From Actinomyces oris (GTDB lineage Bacteria > Actinomycetota > Actinomycetes > Actinomycetales > Actinomycetaceae), in NCBI RefSeq assembly GCF_001937665.1, contig NZ_MSKL01000009.1:1-64000 (forward strand): a stretch of 64,000 nucleotides of DNA, given 5' to 3'. Below are positions 44,537 to 52,738 of this stretch, in pieces. The translations under genes and the position numbers were made by a program. Position 1 is the first letter of the stretch; each line of letters starts with the position of its first letter. Under the pieces are notes generated by a model that was not told the origin of the DNA, did not search any database, and saw only the letters and a program-made list of their open reading frames with translations.

Positions 44537-45574
44537 TCACCCGGCCCGCCAGGTGCCGGCCTGCACCGCCCGGCACAGGCGCTGGGCCTCCTGAACCCCA
44601 GCGAGCACCGCCTCGGCCTGCCACACCACCCAGGCCACGACCCCGTCCATAGTGCCCGAGGCGTAGGCACCGGCGGCCTCGGCGTAGGCCGCCGGCACCC
44701 GCCCGGGATAGAGATCGGTGACCGCCGTCCCCGTCGGCTCGAGCCCGTCACGCACCAGGAGGTGACGCACGAGCAGCCGCCCCACTGCCGCGTTCCCGGC
44801 GGTGAAGGGCCGTGCCGCCAGCATCTCGGCATGCACGACGGCCGCCCGCACCAGCACCGGTGCCCGCTGCGCCTCAATGAGCTCAACCAGTCCCGCCAGC
44901 CTCACCGCCAGCTCCTCGCCCTGCGGCGCATCCCCCGGACCGCCCTCCCGGGCACGCACCTGCCCGGTGCGCGGCGCGCCGACCTCCTCCAGCCCCACCC
45001 GGCCGCCAGCCGCCAGGGGGCCGACGACGTCGCGGTGCACCGCGGCCAGCAGCGAGCGCGCCGGGGGCACCACCGGCCTGCCCCGGCCCACCAGGTCCGG
45101 CATCCAGCCGACCAGGCGAGCACCGGCGCGCCACAGCCCGGCCACGGCGTCCAGGCCCGGGTCACCGGTGGCGGCCTCAGTGAGTGAGCCGGCGGCCACC
45201 TGCTCACGCAGCACGTCGGCGGAAACTACCGCCCCCTCGACGCCACCCGAGGCGATGGCGCCCCGGATCGCGGCCTCGGCGCGGGCCTCACGCCACCGGC
45301 GCCGCAGGGCCTCGTTCCAGCGCAGCTCGGAGCAGGCCTCACGCACCGCCGCCTCGGCGGCGCGCACCCGCTCATCGGCGGCCACGGCTCTGAGCGCCTC
45401 CAACGCAGGATCCTCGGACGGAGGCGCTCCACCGGGAGACGCCCCGGCTGACGCACACCCGTCGGTCCCACCAGTATTCGACCTTTCGGTCGACACGCCG
45501 GGCCGGCTCACCGCACCCTGCGCCGTGGGCCTCCTCGGTCCCCCTGCCGCCGACGGCCCGATCCCCACAGACAT
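44537..45574 (-). CDS. Fic-fold protein with degenerate active site
   Basis: The 345-residue protein has the helical Fic core (VVHAEMLAARPFTAGNAAVGRLLVRHLLVRDGL). The normal motif HPFxxGNGRxxR here reads RPFTAGNAAVGRLLVR: the catalytic His is Arg and the GNGR loop is altered. AMPylation by the usual mechanism is therefore unlikely. An N-terminal helical region holds EAAIRGAIASGGVEGAVVSADVLRE. Homologues beside the tad/HAD genes in other actinobacteria are often called oxidoreductases without evidence. Start at 45574 assumed. Function unknown. Confidence 0.6.
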   Translation of the reverse strand: MSVGIGPSAAGGPRRPTAQGAVSRPGVSTERSNTGGTDGCASAGASPGGAPPSEDPALEALRAVAADERVRAAEAAVREACSELRWNEALRRRWREARAEAAIRGAIASGGVEGAVVSADVLREQVAAGSLTEAATGDPGLDAVAGLWRAGARLVGWMPDLVGRGRPVVPPARSLLAAVHRDVVGPLAAGGRVGLEEVGAPRTGQVRAREGGPGDAPQGEELAVRLAGLVELIEAQRAPVLVRAAVVHAEMLAARPFTAGNAAVGRLLVRHLLVRDGLEPTGTAVTDLYPGRVPAAYAEAAGAYASGTMDGVVAWVVWQAEAVLAGVQEAQRLCRAVQAGTWRAG

Positions 45575-45698
45575 TCGCACCACGCCCCCACTGTGGCACA
45601 CCGGGGACACCGGCAGCCACAGACACCGTCAGGAGCCCTACGGCCCCTCTCCTCAACGAAGTCCGCACGAGGCGGGTGCACCCCCTAGACTCGATCAA

Positions 45699-46637
45699 GT
45701 GAGTGACTCCCCCTCCCATCACGCCCCGGGCTCCGGCCCGCCGCCCGCGACCCCTGGCGCATCGGGCCGGCCACCGCGCAGTCGCCGACCCGACTACGTG
45801 CTCACCGCCGTCGTCGGAGTCATCTTCGCCCTGGGCGCCTCCACCCTTCTGGGCCTGGCCACCGACCCGGCCTCGACGCTGCGCACCGGCCTGCTGCTCG
45901 GCGCGCTCCTGCTGTTCTCCTCGGCCGCCGCCGTCCTGTTCGCCAGCCGCTCCTCGCTGGGCGCGCTCGCCACCGGGCTGACCGCGCTGACCGCCCAGTC
46001 GATGGTCTTCCTGGCCCCCATTCACGCGGCCTCCTTGACCGAGCCCTGGCTACAGCGGCTCGTCAGCACCGGTTTCATGCTCGTCCTGGCGGGCCTGTGG
46101 CTGGGCGGCTCCTGGGGGATGCGCCTGGCCCGCCGTGCCGGCCACGCCCAGGGGCACGCCGCCTTCCGTCTGACCCAGGCCGACCGGACCGTGGGCTCCA
46201 CCCCGACGCCACCGCCCTCACGCCGGCGCGCTCATCTCCTGTCCCTGCCCTGGGTCATCGCCGGGCTGGCGCTCGCGGCCCTTCTGCTGCCCCGCGCCTA
46301 CCTGCGAGCAGTCGCCCCCGGTGTCCAGACCGGTCCGCTGCTGCTCGCAGCCGTGCTCATCTCCCTCCTGGCCCTGGCCGCGGCCGGCGCCTCGACGGCC
46401 CGCTCCACCCTCGGTGCGCGCGTCACCGGCCCGGTTCTCATTCTTGCGGCGGTGCCCGCGCTCAGTAACGGTATGATCCCTGGCGGCCATCTGGTCTCCA
46501 GGGTCCTGCCGTACGGCCCGGACGCCATCGTGCTCGCCGCCATCGGCATCGAGCTCATGGCGATCGGCTGGGGAGCACATGTGGCTCGCCGTCAGGGTCG
46601 TGCGAACGCGCTGGCCAGGCTGCGCTCCGGCGTCTGA
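45699..46637 (+). CDS. Eight-TM membrane protein, unknown function
   Basis: The 312-residue protein has a Ser/Pro/Arg-rich N-terminus of 30 residues and about eight hydrophobic segments. A loop of about 45 residues in the middle carries GSTPTPPPSRRR. The first four segments, with FASRSSLGALATG, resemble the four C-terminal segments of the next protein (FMISRSSLGAFVVG), so the two share a domain. Start GTG 45699 (VSDSPSHH). No enzymatic motif seen. Confidence 0.75.
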   Translation: MSDSPSHHAPGSGPPPATPGASGRPPRSRRPDYVLTAVVGVIFALGASTLLGLATDPASTLRTGLLLGALLLFSSAAAVLFASRSSLGALATGLTALTAQSMVFLAPIHAASLTEPWLQRLVSTGFMLVLAGLWLGGSWGMRLARRAGHAQGHAAFRLTQADRTVGSTPTPPPSRRRAHLLSLPWVIAGLALAALLLPRAYLRAVAPGVQTGPLLLAAVLISLLALAAAGASTARSTLGARVTGPVLILAAVPALSNGMIPGGHLVSRVLPYGPDAIVLAAIGIELMAIGWGAHVARRQGRANALARLRSGV

Positions 46638-46730
46638 GGGTCCCATACCCGACTCCATGTCCTGGGGACGACCGGCCCCTTCCGGCATCCCCATCCCTAC
46701 TACTACCGTGTGCATGCGTAAGGAGACCTC

Positions 46731-49589
46731 GTGAGCACCGACAACACAGATCGCACCGCACCGCAGGCACCCGTCCCCTCCGAGGACGTCGCCCCATCCT
46801 CCCCGACGGCGTCGACACCCACCGCACGGGCAATGGCCACGGACCCCCGCCCGGGAGAGGCGACGGTCACCAAGGCTGATGAGGCCCTCGTCCCGGCCTC
46901 CCTCAAGGACCTCGCCGGCAAGGCCACCCAGGTCTCCCCGGCCGCCTCCAGCGAGTCTCAGGCAACGGTGGCTGCGGAGGGTGAGGTGGTTCCGGTCAGC
47001 ACCTCCATCGACGCCGATGACACCGATACGGCCGATGATGCGGCCATGGACAAGACTGAGGAGGAGGAGACTGCGGCCGCGGACGACAAGGACGACACCC
47101 TGAACCTCCGCGAGCAGGCGTCCTTCCCCGGTGCTGCCGGGAGCCAGGCCGCCGAGGCCGTCAGGAGCGCTGCCGTGGGCGCCACGAGCGCTGTCACGAG
47201 CGCAGCCCGGGTGGTCGCCGACACGGCCACTGACGCATCCGATGACGCAGCCGAGAAGACCGGCGGCGCCCTCCCGGCCGACCGCCCTGCCCAGGCCCCG
47301 TTGCGCCCCGCCGCCCCCTCCCCCCACCCGGTGGCGGCTCAGGCGGCGCCAACGCCGTCTGAGTCCTTCACCCCTGACGACGCCGCCGTCGCGGAGACAG
47401 TCGTCGGGACCGCTGCGGCCGATGGCATGCCGCCGTCGATTCCTCCGTCCTCGGGGCCCGGTGAGGTGGAGGAGGAGCCGGTGCAGGTCGCCGCGGAGGC
47501 CACGACGCCCACGGCTCCCGAGCCCGCCCGGGCCGAGGAGCATCGGACGGCTGCCGTCACGGCCACAACGGCCACCACACCGGCCTCAGCACCCATCAGC
47601 TCCGCCGTCTCCGCCCCGCAGGCGCCGTCGCCCGCGCCGGTGGACGACGAGGAGGAGACGCCGGCCGAGACAGTCAGCAGCGAGCCGGTCGTCCGGACGA
47701 CCGCCGCATCCGCCACGGTGCCGACGGCGGCCGCGGCAGCGGGCGCACAGGGACACGCGCCCGTGGCCGACACCGCCGAGGACTCCGTGGAATCGGAGGA
47801 TCTGACCGAGGCCGAGGACCTCGACTCCCCCGAGGCGGAGGCCGACCTCACTCCCACGACCCCGGCCATCCCCACCCCCGAGTCCGGCTCCCCTGCCGTG
47901 AGGGCGGTGCCCGTCTCCGTGACCACCGGTGCCGCCAGAGTCTCGGACGGGGCCGCGGGCGCCTCCGCCCAGACCCCCTCCGCTGCAACCGACGCAACGG
48001 ATGCCGCAGTGGGCGAGGACGACACTGACGACACTGACACCAGCATCGACGACATCGATGGCATCGACGACGAGCTCGTCGAGGAAGCCGGTGAGGTTGA
48101 CGAGGCCGATCAGGAGGCCGAGGACGACTTCGAGGAGACTGCGCAGCCGGCAGCCGTCCCGACGCCGGCCTCCGCAGCCCCCGCCGCGCAGACCTGGACG
48201 CCGACTCCGCGGGCCTCCGGCTCTCAGACGCCTGCCGGCGCACCCGACGTCGATGATGTTGATGACGCTGGTGACGGCTTCGCACTGCTCAGCGAGGCCA
48301 CCACCGCCTCGGCGGCCTTCGCGGCGTCCTCAGCACACTCAGCACCTTCGGCGGGCGCAGCGACACCGGCCACCCCGTCGGCGGGCTCACCGGAGCTCAC
48401 ATCCTCGCCCCGGCCCAAGGCCGAGCCAGCGGCGCCGGCCTCATCGCCGTCAGCGGCCTCGGCGCCATCGGTGACCTCATCGCCGTCACCGACCGAGCCG
48501 GAGGCCACGGCGCCGGTGAACGCTGCGACGGACAACCGCCCCTCGGCCCCGTCCTGGCCGGCGACCCCCGCGGCTCAGCTGGCCCGGACGGGCTCTGCCG
48601 CAAGCGCCCCCTCAACGCGTTCAACCGAGTCGACGCCCTCCGTCCGCCCCGCCTTCCCCGCCGGAGCCTCGACCTCCGCCCCCACAACGGAGGGGACGGG
48701 AGGGGCGGCCCGGGTCGCCTCGTCCCCGTACACCGGGCTCTCCGGCTACCGCCCCGAGGCGCCCGCCAACACGCCGACCCCCGCCCCGGCGGAGACGACG
48801 GCGCAGCCCGAGTGGGCGCCGTCGACGCCGTCAACCCAGTCAGCTCCCACCGCCACGAGTGCCAGGGACTACCGCCCGACGCCGGCGGGCTCGCCGTCGG
48901 CCCCCTCCCCGCAGCAGACGCCCGCCTGGCCCTCAGCAGCCCCCACCGCCCGGGGACTGTCCGCGAGCGCCGATGCCGGGGAGAGCGACGACCCGGAGGA
49001 GCGCGGCCGTTCGCGGGCCCGGCAGGCCGCCCTGGCCATGACCGGCGCCGGCGAGGACGACGACTCCATCCTCCTCAAGGGCGCCAGCGTGCTGAGCGCC
49101 CCGAGCTCGCGCGCCGAGACCCACTGGGCCGGGGTGCTCGTCGCCATCGTCCTGTTCCCCCTGGCCTGGTTCCTCGTGCACGACGGCGCCGCCACCCTGA
49201 CCGGCGGCAACCCCTCGGCCTGGCCGTCGGCCGCCTCCCCGATGGGCGCGCTGGAGATCCTGGGCGGGACCGCGGCCTGCGCCGCCGCCCTGTTCATGAT
49301 CTCGCGCTCCTCACTGGGGGCCTTCGTCGTCGGCGCCATCAGTGCGGTCATCGGCCTGCCCTTCGTCCTCATGCCGGGGGTCACCAAGTCGATCCTCGGG
49401 TCCACGGTCGAACGGCTTCAGGCCCACTCCGACCTGGGGAGGGCCCTGTCCACCTATGTCATGGACGACGGCCTCTCCGGCCGCTTCATCCTCATGGGCG
49501 TGCTCACGATCATGGTCGCCGTCGTCGCCCACCTGGCGCGCCGGGCCGGACAACGCAACCGCGACGACGACCGCGGCCTGCGTGACTGA
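46731..49589 (+). CDS. Very large Ala/Pro/Thr/Glu-rich protein with C-terminal four-TM domain
   Basis: The 952-residue protein starts at GTG 46731 behind AAGGAG. Residues 1 to about 790 are low-complexity, made mainly of Ala, Pro, Thr, Ser, Glu and Asp, with acidic patches (e.g. EDDTDDTDTSIDDIDGIDDE) and no signal peptide. Four membrane segments follow (from about residue 795), related to the first half of the preceding protein. With no signal peptide the disordered part probably stays in the cytoplasm. Codon use matches the neighbours. The gene overlaps azlC by 8 nt. Function unknown. Confidence 0.75.
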   Translation: MSTDNTDRTAPQAPVPSEDVAPSSPTASTPTARAMATDPRPGEATVTKADEALVPASLKDLAGKATQVSPAASSESQATVAAEGEVVPVSTSIDADDTDTADDAAMDKTEEEETAAADDKDDTLNLREQASFPGAAGSQAAEAVRSAAVGATSAVTSAARVVADTATDASDDAAEKTGGALPADRPAQAPLRPAAPSPHPVAAQAAPTPSESFTPDDAAVAETVVGTAAADGMPPSIPPSSGPGEVEEEPVQVAAEATTPTAPEPARAEEHRTAAVTATTATTPASAPISSAVSAPQAPSPAPVDDEEETPAETVSSEPVVRTTAASATVPTAAAAAGAQGHAPVADTAEDSVESEDLTEAEDLDSPEAEADLTPTTPAIPTPESGSPAVRAVPVSVTTGAARVSDGAAGASAQTPSAATDATDAAVGEDDTDDTDTSIDDIDGIDDELVEEAGEVDEADQEAEDDFEETAQPAAVPTPASAAPAAQTWTPTPRASGSQTPAGAPDVDDVDDAGDGFALLSEATTASAAFAASSAHSAPSAGAATPATPSAGSPELTSSPRPKAEPAAPASSPSAASAPSVTSSPSPTEPEATAPVNAATDNRPSAPSWPATPAAQLARTGSAASAPSTRSTESTPSVRPAFPAGASTSAPTTEGTGGAARVASSPYTGLSGYRPEAPANTPTPAPAETTAQPEWAPSTPSTQSAPTATSARDYRPTPAGSPSAPSPQQTPAWPSAAPTARGLSASADAGESDDPEERGRSRARQAALAMTGAGEDDDSILLKGASVLSAPSSRAETHWAGVLVAIVLFPLAWFLVHDGAATLTGGNPSAWPSAASPMGALEILGGTAACAAALFMISRSSLGAFVVGAISAVIGLPFVLMPGVTKSILGSTVERLQAHSDLGRALSTYVMDDGLSGRFILMGVLTIMVAVVAHLARRAGQRNRDDDRGLRD

Positions 49590-50364
49590 GCCCGACGCCG
49601 CCCCGCCGACCGCCGGGACGGGTGCGCCGTCGGTTCGGCGGATGCAGACCCTCGCCGATGCGGCCCGTGATGCGGTCCCCATCGTCGTCGGATACGTGAC
49701 GCTGGGGCTGGCGGCCGGGATGCTGCTGGTCGCCGAGGGCCTGGCCTGGTGGTGGGCGCCGGTGTGGAGCCTGGTCATCTACTCCGGAACCATGCAGATG
49801 CTGCTGGTGCCGCTGGCCGGTGGCGGCGAGCCGCTGGCCGCCATCGCCCTGTCCACCGGTTTCGTCTCGGGCCGGCACGTCTTCTACGGACTGGGCTTCC
49901 CCTTGGAGCGGGTGCGGGGCAGGGCGCTCACCCGCCTCTACTCCGTCCACGCGATCACCGATGAGGTCTACGCGCTGCTGGCGGCGCGCGACCGACGGGC
50001 CATGAGCGGGCGCTACCTGGTGGGTGTGGAGGCGATCAGCCACACCGCCTGGGTGGTGGGCACAACCGTCGGGGCACTGGCCGGAACGGCGCTGGCCTCC
50101 GCGGTGGGTGAGCGCATCGAGCTGCTCGGCTTCGTGCTCACGTCGCTGTTCGTGGTCCTGGCCATCGAGAACTGGCGCAACCACCCCGATATCGGGGTGC
50201 TGTGCGTGGGGCTGGTGGCCGGCGGCATCGGCCTGGCCATGGGTGGTTCGGCGGCGCTGCTGACCGCGCTGGTGACGCTCGCCGTCGGGCTGGTGGGCCT
50301 GTACGCCTGGCGCGCTCGCCAGCCCGGGGAGCCCGGGCCGCAGTCGCGGCGGAGAGCCGGCTGA
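49582..50364 (+). CDS. azlC: AzlC-family branched-chain amino acid exporter subunit
   Basis: The 260-residue membrane protein shows the AzlC pattern AVPIVVGYVTLGLAAGMLLVAEGLAWWWAPVWS, SGTMQMLLVPL and STGFVSGRHVFYGLGFPLERV. With AzlD it would export branched-chain amino acids or analogues. Start GTG 49582 overlaps the previous gene. It is followed directly by azlD (TGATG). Confidence 0.9.
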   Translation: MTEPDAAPPTAGTGAPSVRRMQTLADAARDAVPIVVGYVTLGLAAGMLLVAEGLAWWWAPVWSLVIYSGTMQMLLVPLAGGGEPLAAIALSTGFVSGRHVFYGLGFPLERVRGRALTRLYSVHAITDEVYALLAARDRRAMSGRYLVGVEAISHTAWVVGTTVGALAGTALASAVGERIELLGFVLTSLFVVLAIENWRNHPDIGVLCVGLVAGGIGLAMGGSAALLTALVTLAVGLVGLYAWRARQPGEPGPQSRRRAG

Positions 50365-50687
50365 TGCTCACCAACCCGCAGGTCGCGGTCGCCGTCGCGG
50401 TCGTCGCCGTCATCACCTTCGTGTGCCGGATCGTGCCCTTCGTGCTGCTGCGCGGACGCCAGGACAGTGCGCTGCTGGCCTTCCTGTCCCAGGCGATGCC
50501 GCTGGGGGTCATGATCGTCCTGGTAGCCTACACGCTGGGCGGAGTGAGCCTGTCGCCGTCGAGCTGGCTGCCGGCTGCCGGCGGGATCGGGGCGACGGCG
50601 GGCCTGCACCTGTGGCGGCGCTCCATCGGCCTGTCACTCATCGGCGGCACCGGCGTGTACGTCGCCCTCAGCCTCCTGCTGGGCTGA
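50364..50687 (+). CDS. azlD: AzlD-family transporter subunit
   Basis: The 107-residue protein has four hydrophobic segments including VITFVCRIVPFVLLRG and QAMPLGVMIVLVAYTL, typical of the small AzlD partner of AzlC. Its ATG overlaps the azlC stop by one base. Its end overlaps the convergent TMEM175-type gene by 20 bp. Confidence 0.9.
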   Translation: MLTNPQVAVAVAVVAVITFVCRIVPFVLLRGRQDSALLAFLSQAMPLGVMIVLVAYTLGGVSLSPSSWLPAAGGIGATAGLHLWRRSIGLSLIGGTGVYVALSLLLG

Positions 50688-51462
50688 CCCGCCGCGGGCG
50701 GTGGCCGACCATGTAGAAGACGATGAGGGCCACGTAGGTGACCACGCTCAGCCAGGCGCTGACCAGCCCCAGCAGTGCGGCCAGCGCGTACAGCCACGGC
50801 CCCATCGCGAAGCGCCGGGTCATGGACCGTACCTCCGCCTGCGTCACCTCCGGTCGCAGGCGGCTCCGGTCCCGGATGGACGCGCGCCACAGGGCGTTGA
50901 AGAACATCCCGCCGACCACCATGACCGCCCCGTAGAAGACGGCGCCTGTGCGCTCGTCGTGCCCGGACTCCAGGGACCGGGTGAGCACCGAGGTGGCGAA
51001 GGGCAGGAAGGCGACGTCGAGCAGGAGGAAGAGGTTGCAGATGAGCATCCACTGGTCGACGCTGCGCACTCGCACGAAGATGGCGTGATGGTTGAGCCAG
51101 ACCTGCCCCACCAGGAGGAAGCTGAGCACGAATCCCACGTAGCCGGGCCACAGGGAGGCCAGGGAGCGCAGGAGGCTCCCGCCGCCGTCGGGCAGCTTGA
51201 TCTCCAGGCTCAGCAGGGTGATCGCGATGGCGATGACCCCGTCGCTGAAGGCCTCCAGGCGCCCGGGTGAGACGGGCGCCGACTCACTCTCCCCTGCTGC
51301 GCCGTCGGCCCCGGCGGCGGGCTCCGCCTGGCGAGCCGAGTCGATATCGGTGTCTGCGGCCGCAACATCGGCATTTGCACGACCAGAGGTGTCAGCGCCG
51401 ACGTCGTCGGTGGGATCGTCGGTCGGGCCATCACGCGAGTCATGGTGGCAATGGGTGGTCAT
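50668..51462 (-). CDS. TMEM175-type (DUF1211) membrane protein, putative potassium channel
   Basis: The 264-residue protein has an acidic, Asp/Ala-rich N-terminal stretch of about 65 residues. A six-segment TMEM175 unit starting RLEAFSDGVIAIAITLLSLEIKLP follows. The (R)xxxFSDG motif is the family hallmark; bacterial members conduct potassium. VGQVWLNHHAIFVRV is also typical. GAAGGAG precedes the ATG at 51462. Repeat A copy 2 lies directly upstream. Confidence 0.88.
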   Translation of the reverse strand: MTTHCHHDSRDGPTDDPTDDVGADTSGRANADVAAADTDIDSARQAEPAAGADGAAGESESAPVSPGRLEAFSDGVIAIAITLLSLEIKLPDGGGSLLRSLASLWPGYVGFVLSFLLVGQVWLNHHAIFVRVRSVDQWMLICNLFLLLDVAFLPFATSVLTRSLESGHDERTGAVFYGAVMVVGGMFFNALWRASIRDRSRLRPEVTQAEVRSMTRRFAMGPWLYALAALLGLVSAWLSVVTYVALIVFYMVGHRPRRVSPAGG

Positions 51463-51483
51463 GCCTTCTCCTTTCTTCGCGGT

Positions 51484-51626
51484 TGGGGACATTCTGCGCC
51501 GGTGGGGACATTCCTGCACTGCCGGGGACGTTCGACGCCGTCGGGGACGGGATTCCTGTCCCCGACCGCGCGCCGTGTCCCCGAATGGAACGGAACGCAC
51601 CTGACCGCGTGGAATGTCCCCGCCGG
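51484..51626. repeat. Dispersed intergenic repeat A, copy 2
   Basis: Shares GGGGACATTCTGCGCC at the start, TTCGACGCCGTCGGGGAC in the middle and GAATGTCCCCG at the end with 16117-16262. It lies in the divergent spacer between the TMEM175-type gene and the hydrolase. Confidence 0.75.
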
Positions 51627-51710
51627 GCCCCGCGGACAGCGCAAGGCGCCCCTCGGACGGTGCAAGTCGCCCCGCAGGCAGTGCCGGGCGCCGACCAGTA
51701 GGCTGCGGGC

Positions 51711-52619
51711 GTGCCTGTTGACGTCAATCGCCCCGGCCCCTGGACCCACCGCAACCTCACCGCCCGCGGTACCCGTTTCCATGTTGCGCTGGCGGGTCCT
51801 GAGGCCCCGGCCGGCACCGGGCCCCTCACCCTCCTGGTGCACGGCTTCCCCGAGTGCTGGTGGACCTGGCGCCATGTCATCCCCGCCCTGGCGCAGGCCG
51901 GGCACCGCGTGGCGGCCCTCGACCTGCGCGGCTTCGGTGGATCGGACCGACCGCCGTCGGGCTATGACCTGGTGACGCTCGCCCAGGACCTGGCCGCCGT
52001 GGTCCGGTCACTGGGGCACGAGCGGGCCGTGGTCGTGGGCGCGGGGCTCGGCGGCCAGGTCGCCTGGGCGCTGCCTCACGTGGCCCCGGACCTGACGACG
52101 GCGATCGTCCCGGTCGGCGCTCCCCACCCGCTCGCACTGCGCTCGCTGCGGGCCCGGGCACTGTCGGGGCCGGCGCTGCAGTACGCGAGCCTGCGGATCC
52201 CGGGCCTGGCCGAACGCCGCCTGCGCAGCCGCAGTGCCCTGGAGGGCCTGCTGCGCTCCTGGGCCGGGCCGCACACGCGCGAGGCGGTGGCCGAGGAGGC
52301 CCTCTACTACGCCGAGCTCCTGTCCCGGCCCGGCGCCGCCCACAGCGCCCTGGAGCCGCTGCGCAACCTCGTGCTGTCCCGGGCGGAGACGGCGGCTCTG
52401 GACAAGCCGGTGGCGGTGCCCGTTCTGTCGGTGCAGGGCGAGCTCGACCCGGTCCAGCCCGCCCAGGCCTATGCGCGCGACACCCACCACGTGGCCGGCG
52501 ACCTGCGCCAGGTGACGATCCACCGCTCCGGCCACTTCCCCCAGGAGGAGACCCCGGCCGGGTTCGTCCGGGCGCTGCTGCCCTTCCTGGCCGACGTCGC
52601 CCCGCCCACTTCTGCTTGA
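51711..52619 (+). CDS. Alpha/beta-hydrolase-fold protein lacking the nucleophile
   Basis: The 302-residue protein resembles epoxide hydrolases and haloalkane dehalogenases: LLVHGFPECWWTWRHVIPAL (oxyanion HGFPE) and DLRGFGGSDRPPSGYDL. The charge-relay Asp and His look present (GELDPVQP, SGHFPQEE). At the nucleophile elbow the usual GxSxGG or GHDWGG reads GAGLGG, so the nucleophile position (residue 112) is Gly. It may be non-catalytic or use another mechanism. Start GTG 51711 with a weak ribosome-binding site. Confidence 0.82.
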   Translation: MPVDVNRPGPWTHRNLTARGTRFHVALAGPEAPAGTGPLTLLVHGFPECWWTWRHVIPALAQAGHRVAALDLRGFGGSDRPPSGYDLVTLAQDLAAVVRSLGHERAVVVGAGLGGQVAWALPHVAPDLTTAIVPVGAPHPLALRSLRARALSGPALQYASLRIPGLAERRLRSRSALEGLLRSWAGPHTREAVAEEALYYAELLSRPGAAHSALEPLRNLVLSRAETAALDKPVAVPVLSVQGELDPVQPAQAYARDTHHVAGDLRQVTIHRSGHFPQEETPAGFVRALLPFLADVAPPTSA

Positions 52620-52624
52620 CACCT

Positions 52625-52691
52625 CGAGCCGGGCACGTCTCGCGCAGCCCTACGGAGTAACGGTAGGGCTGCGCGAGAAAGGCCCGGCTCG
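52625..52691. terminator. Long bidirectional hairpin (repeat C, intact copy)
   Basis: Outer arms CGAGCCGGGC/GCCCGGCTCG (52625-52634, 52682-52691) and inner arms CTCGCGCAGCCCTAC/GTAGGGCTGCGCGAG (52639-52653, 52663-52677) pair perfectly. The loop is 9 nt and the internal loops 4 nt. It lies between the convergent hydrolase and FtsX-type genes. A decayed relative lies at 55114-55180. Confidence 0.75.
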
Positions 52692-52738
52692 GCTGCGGTA
52701 CGGCTGGGCAGGAGCGCCCGGCGCCGCCTCACCCCGGC

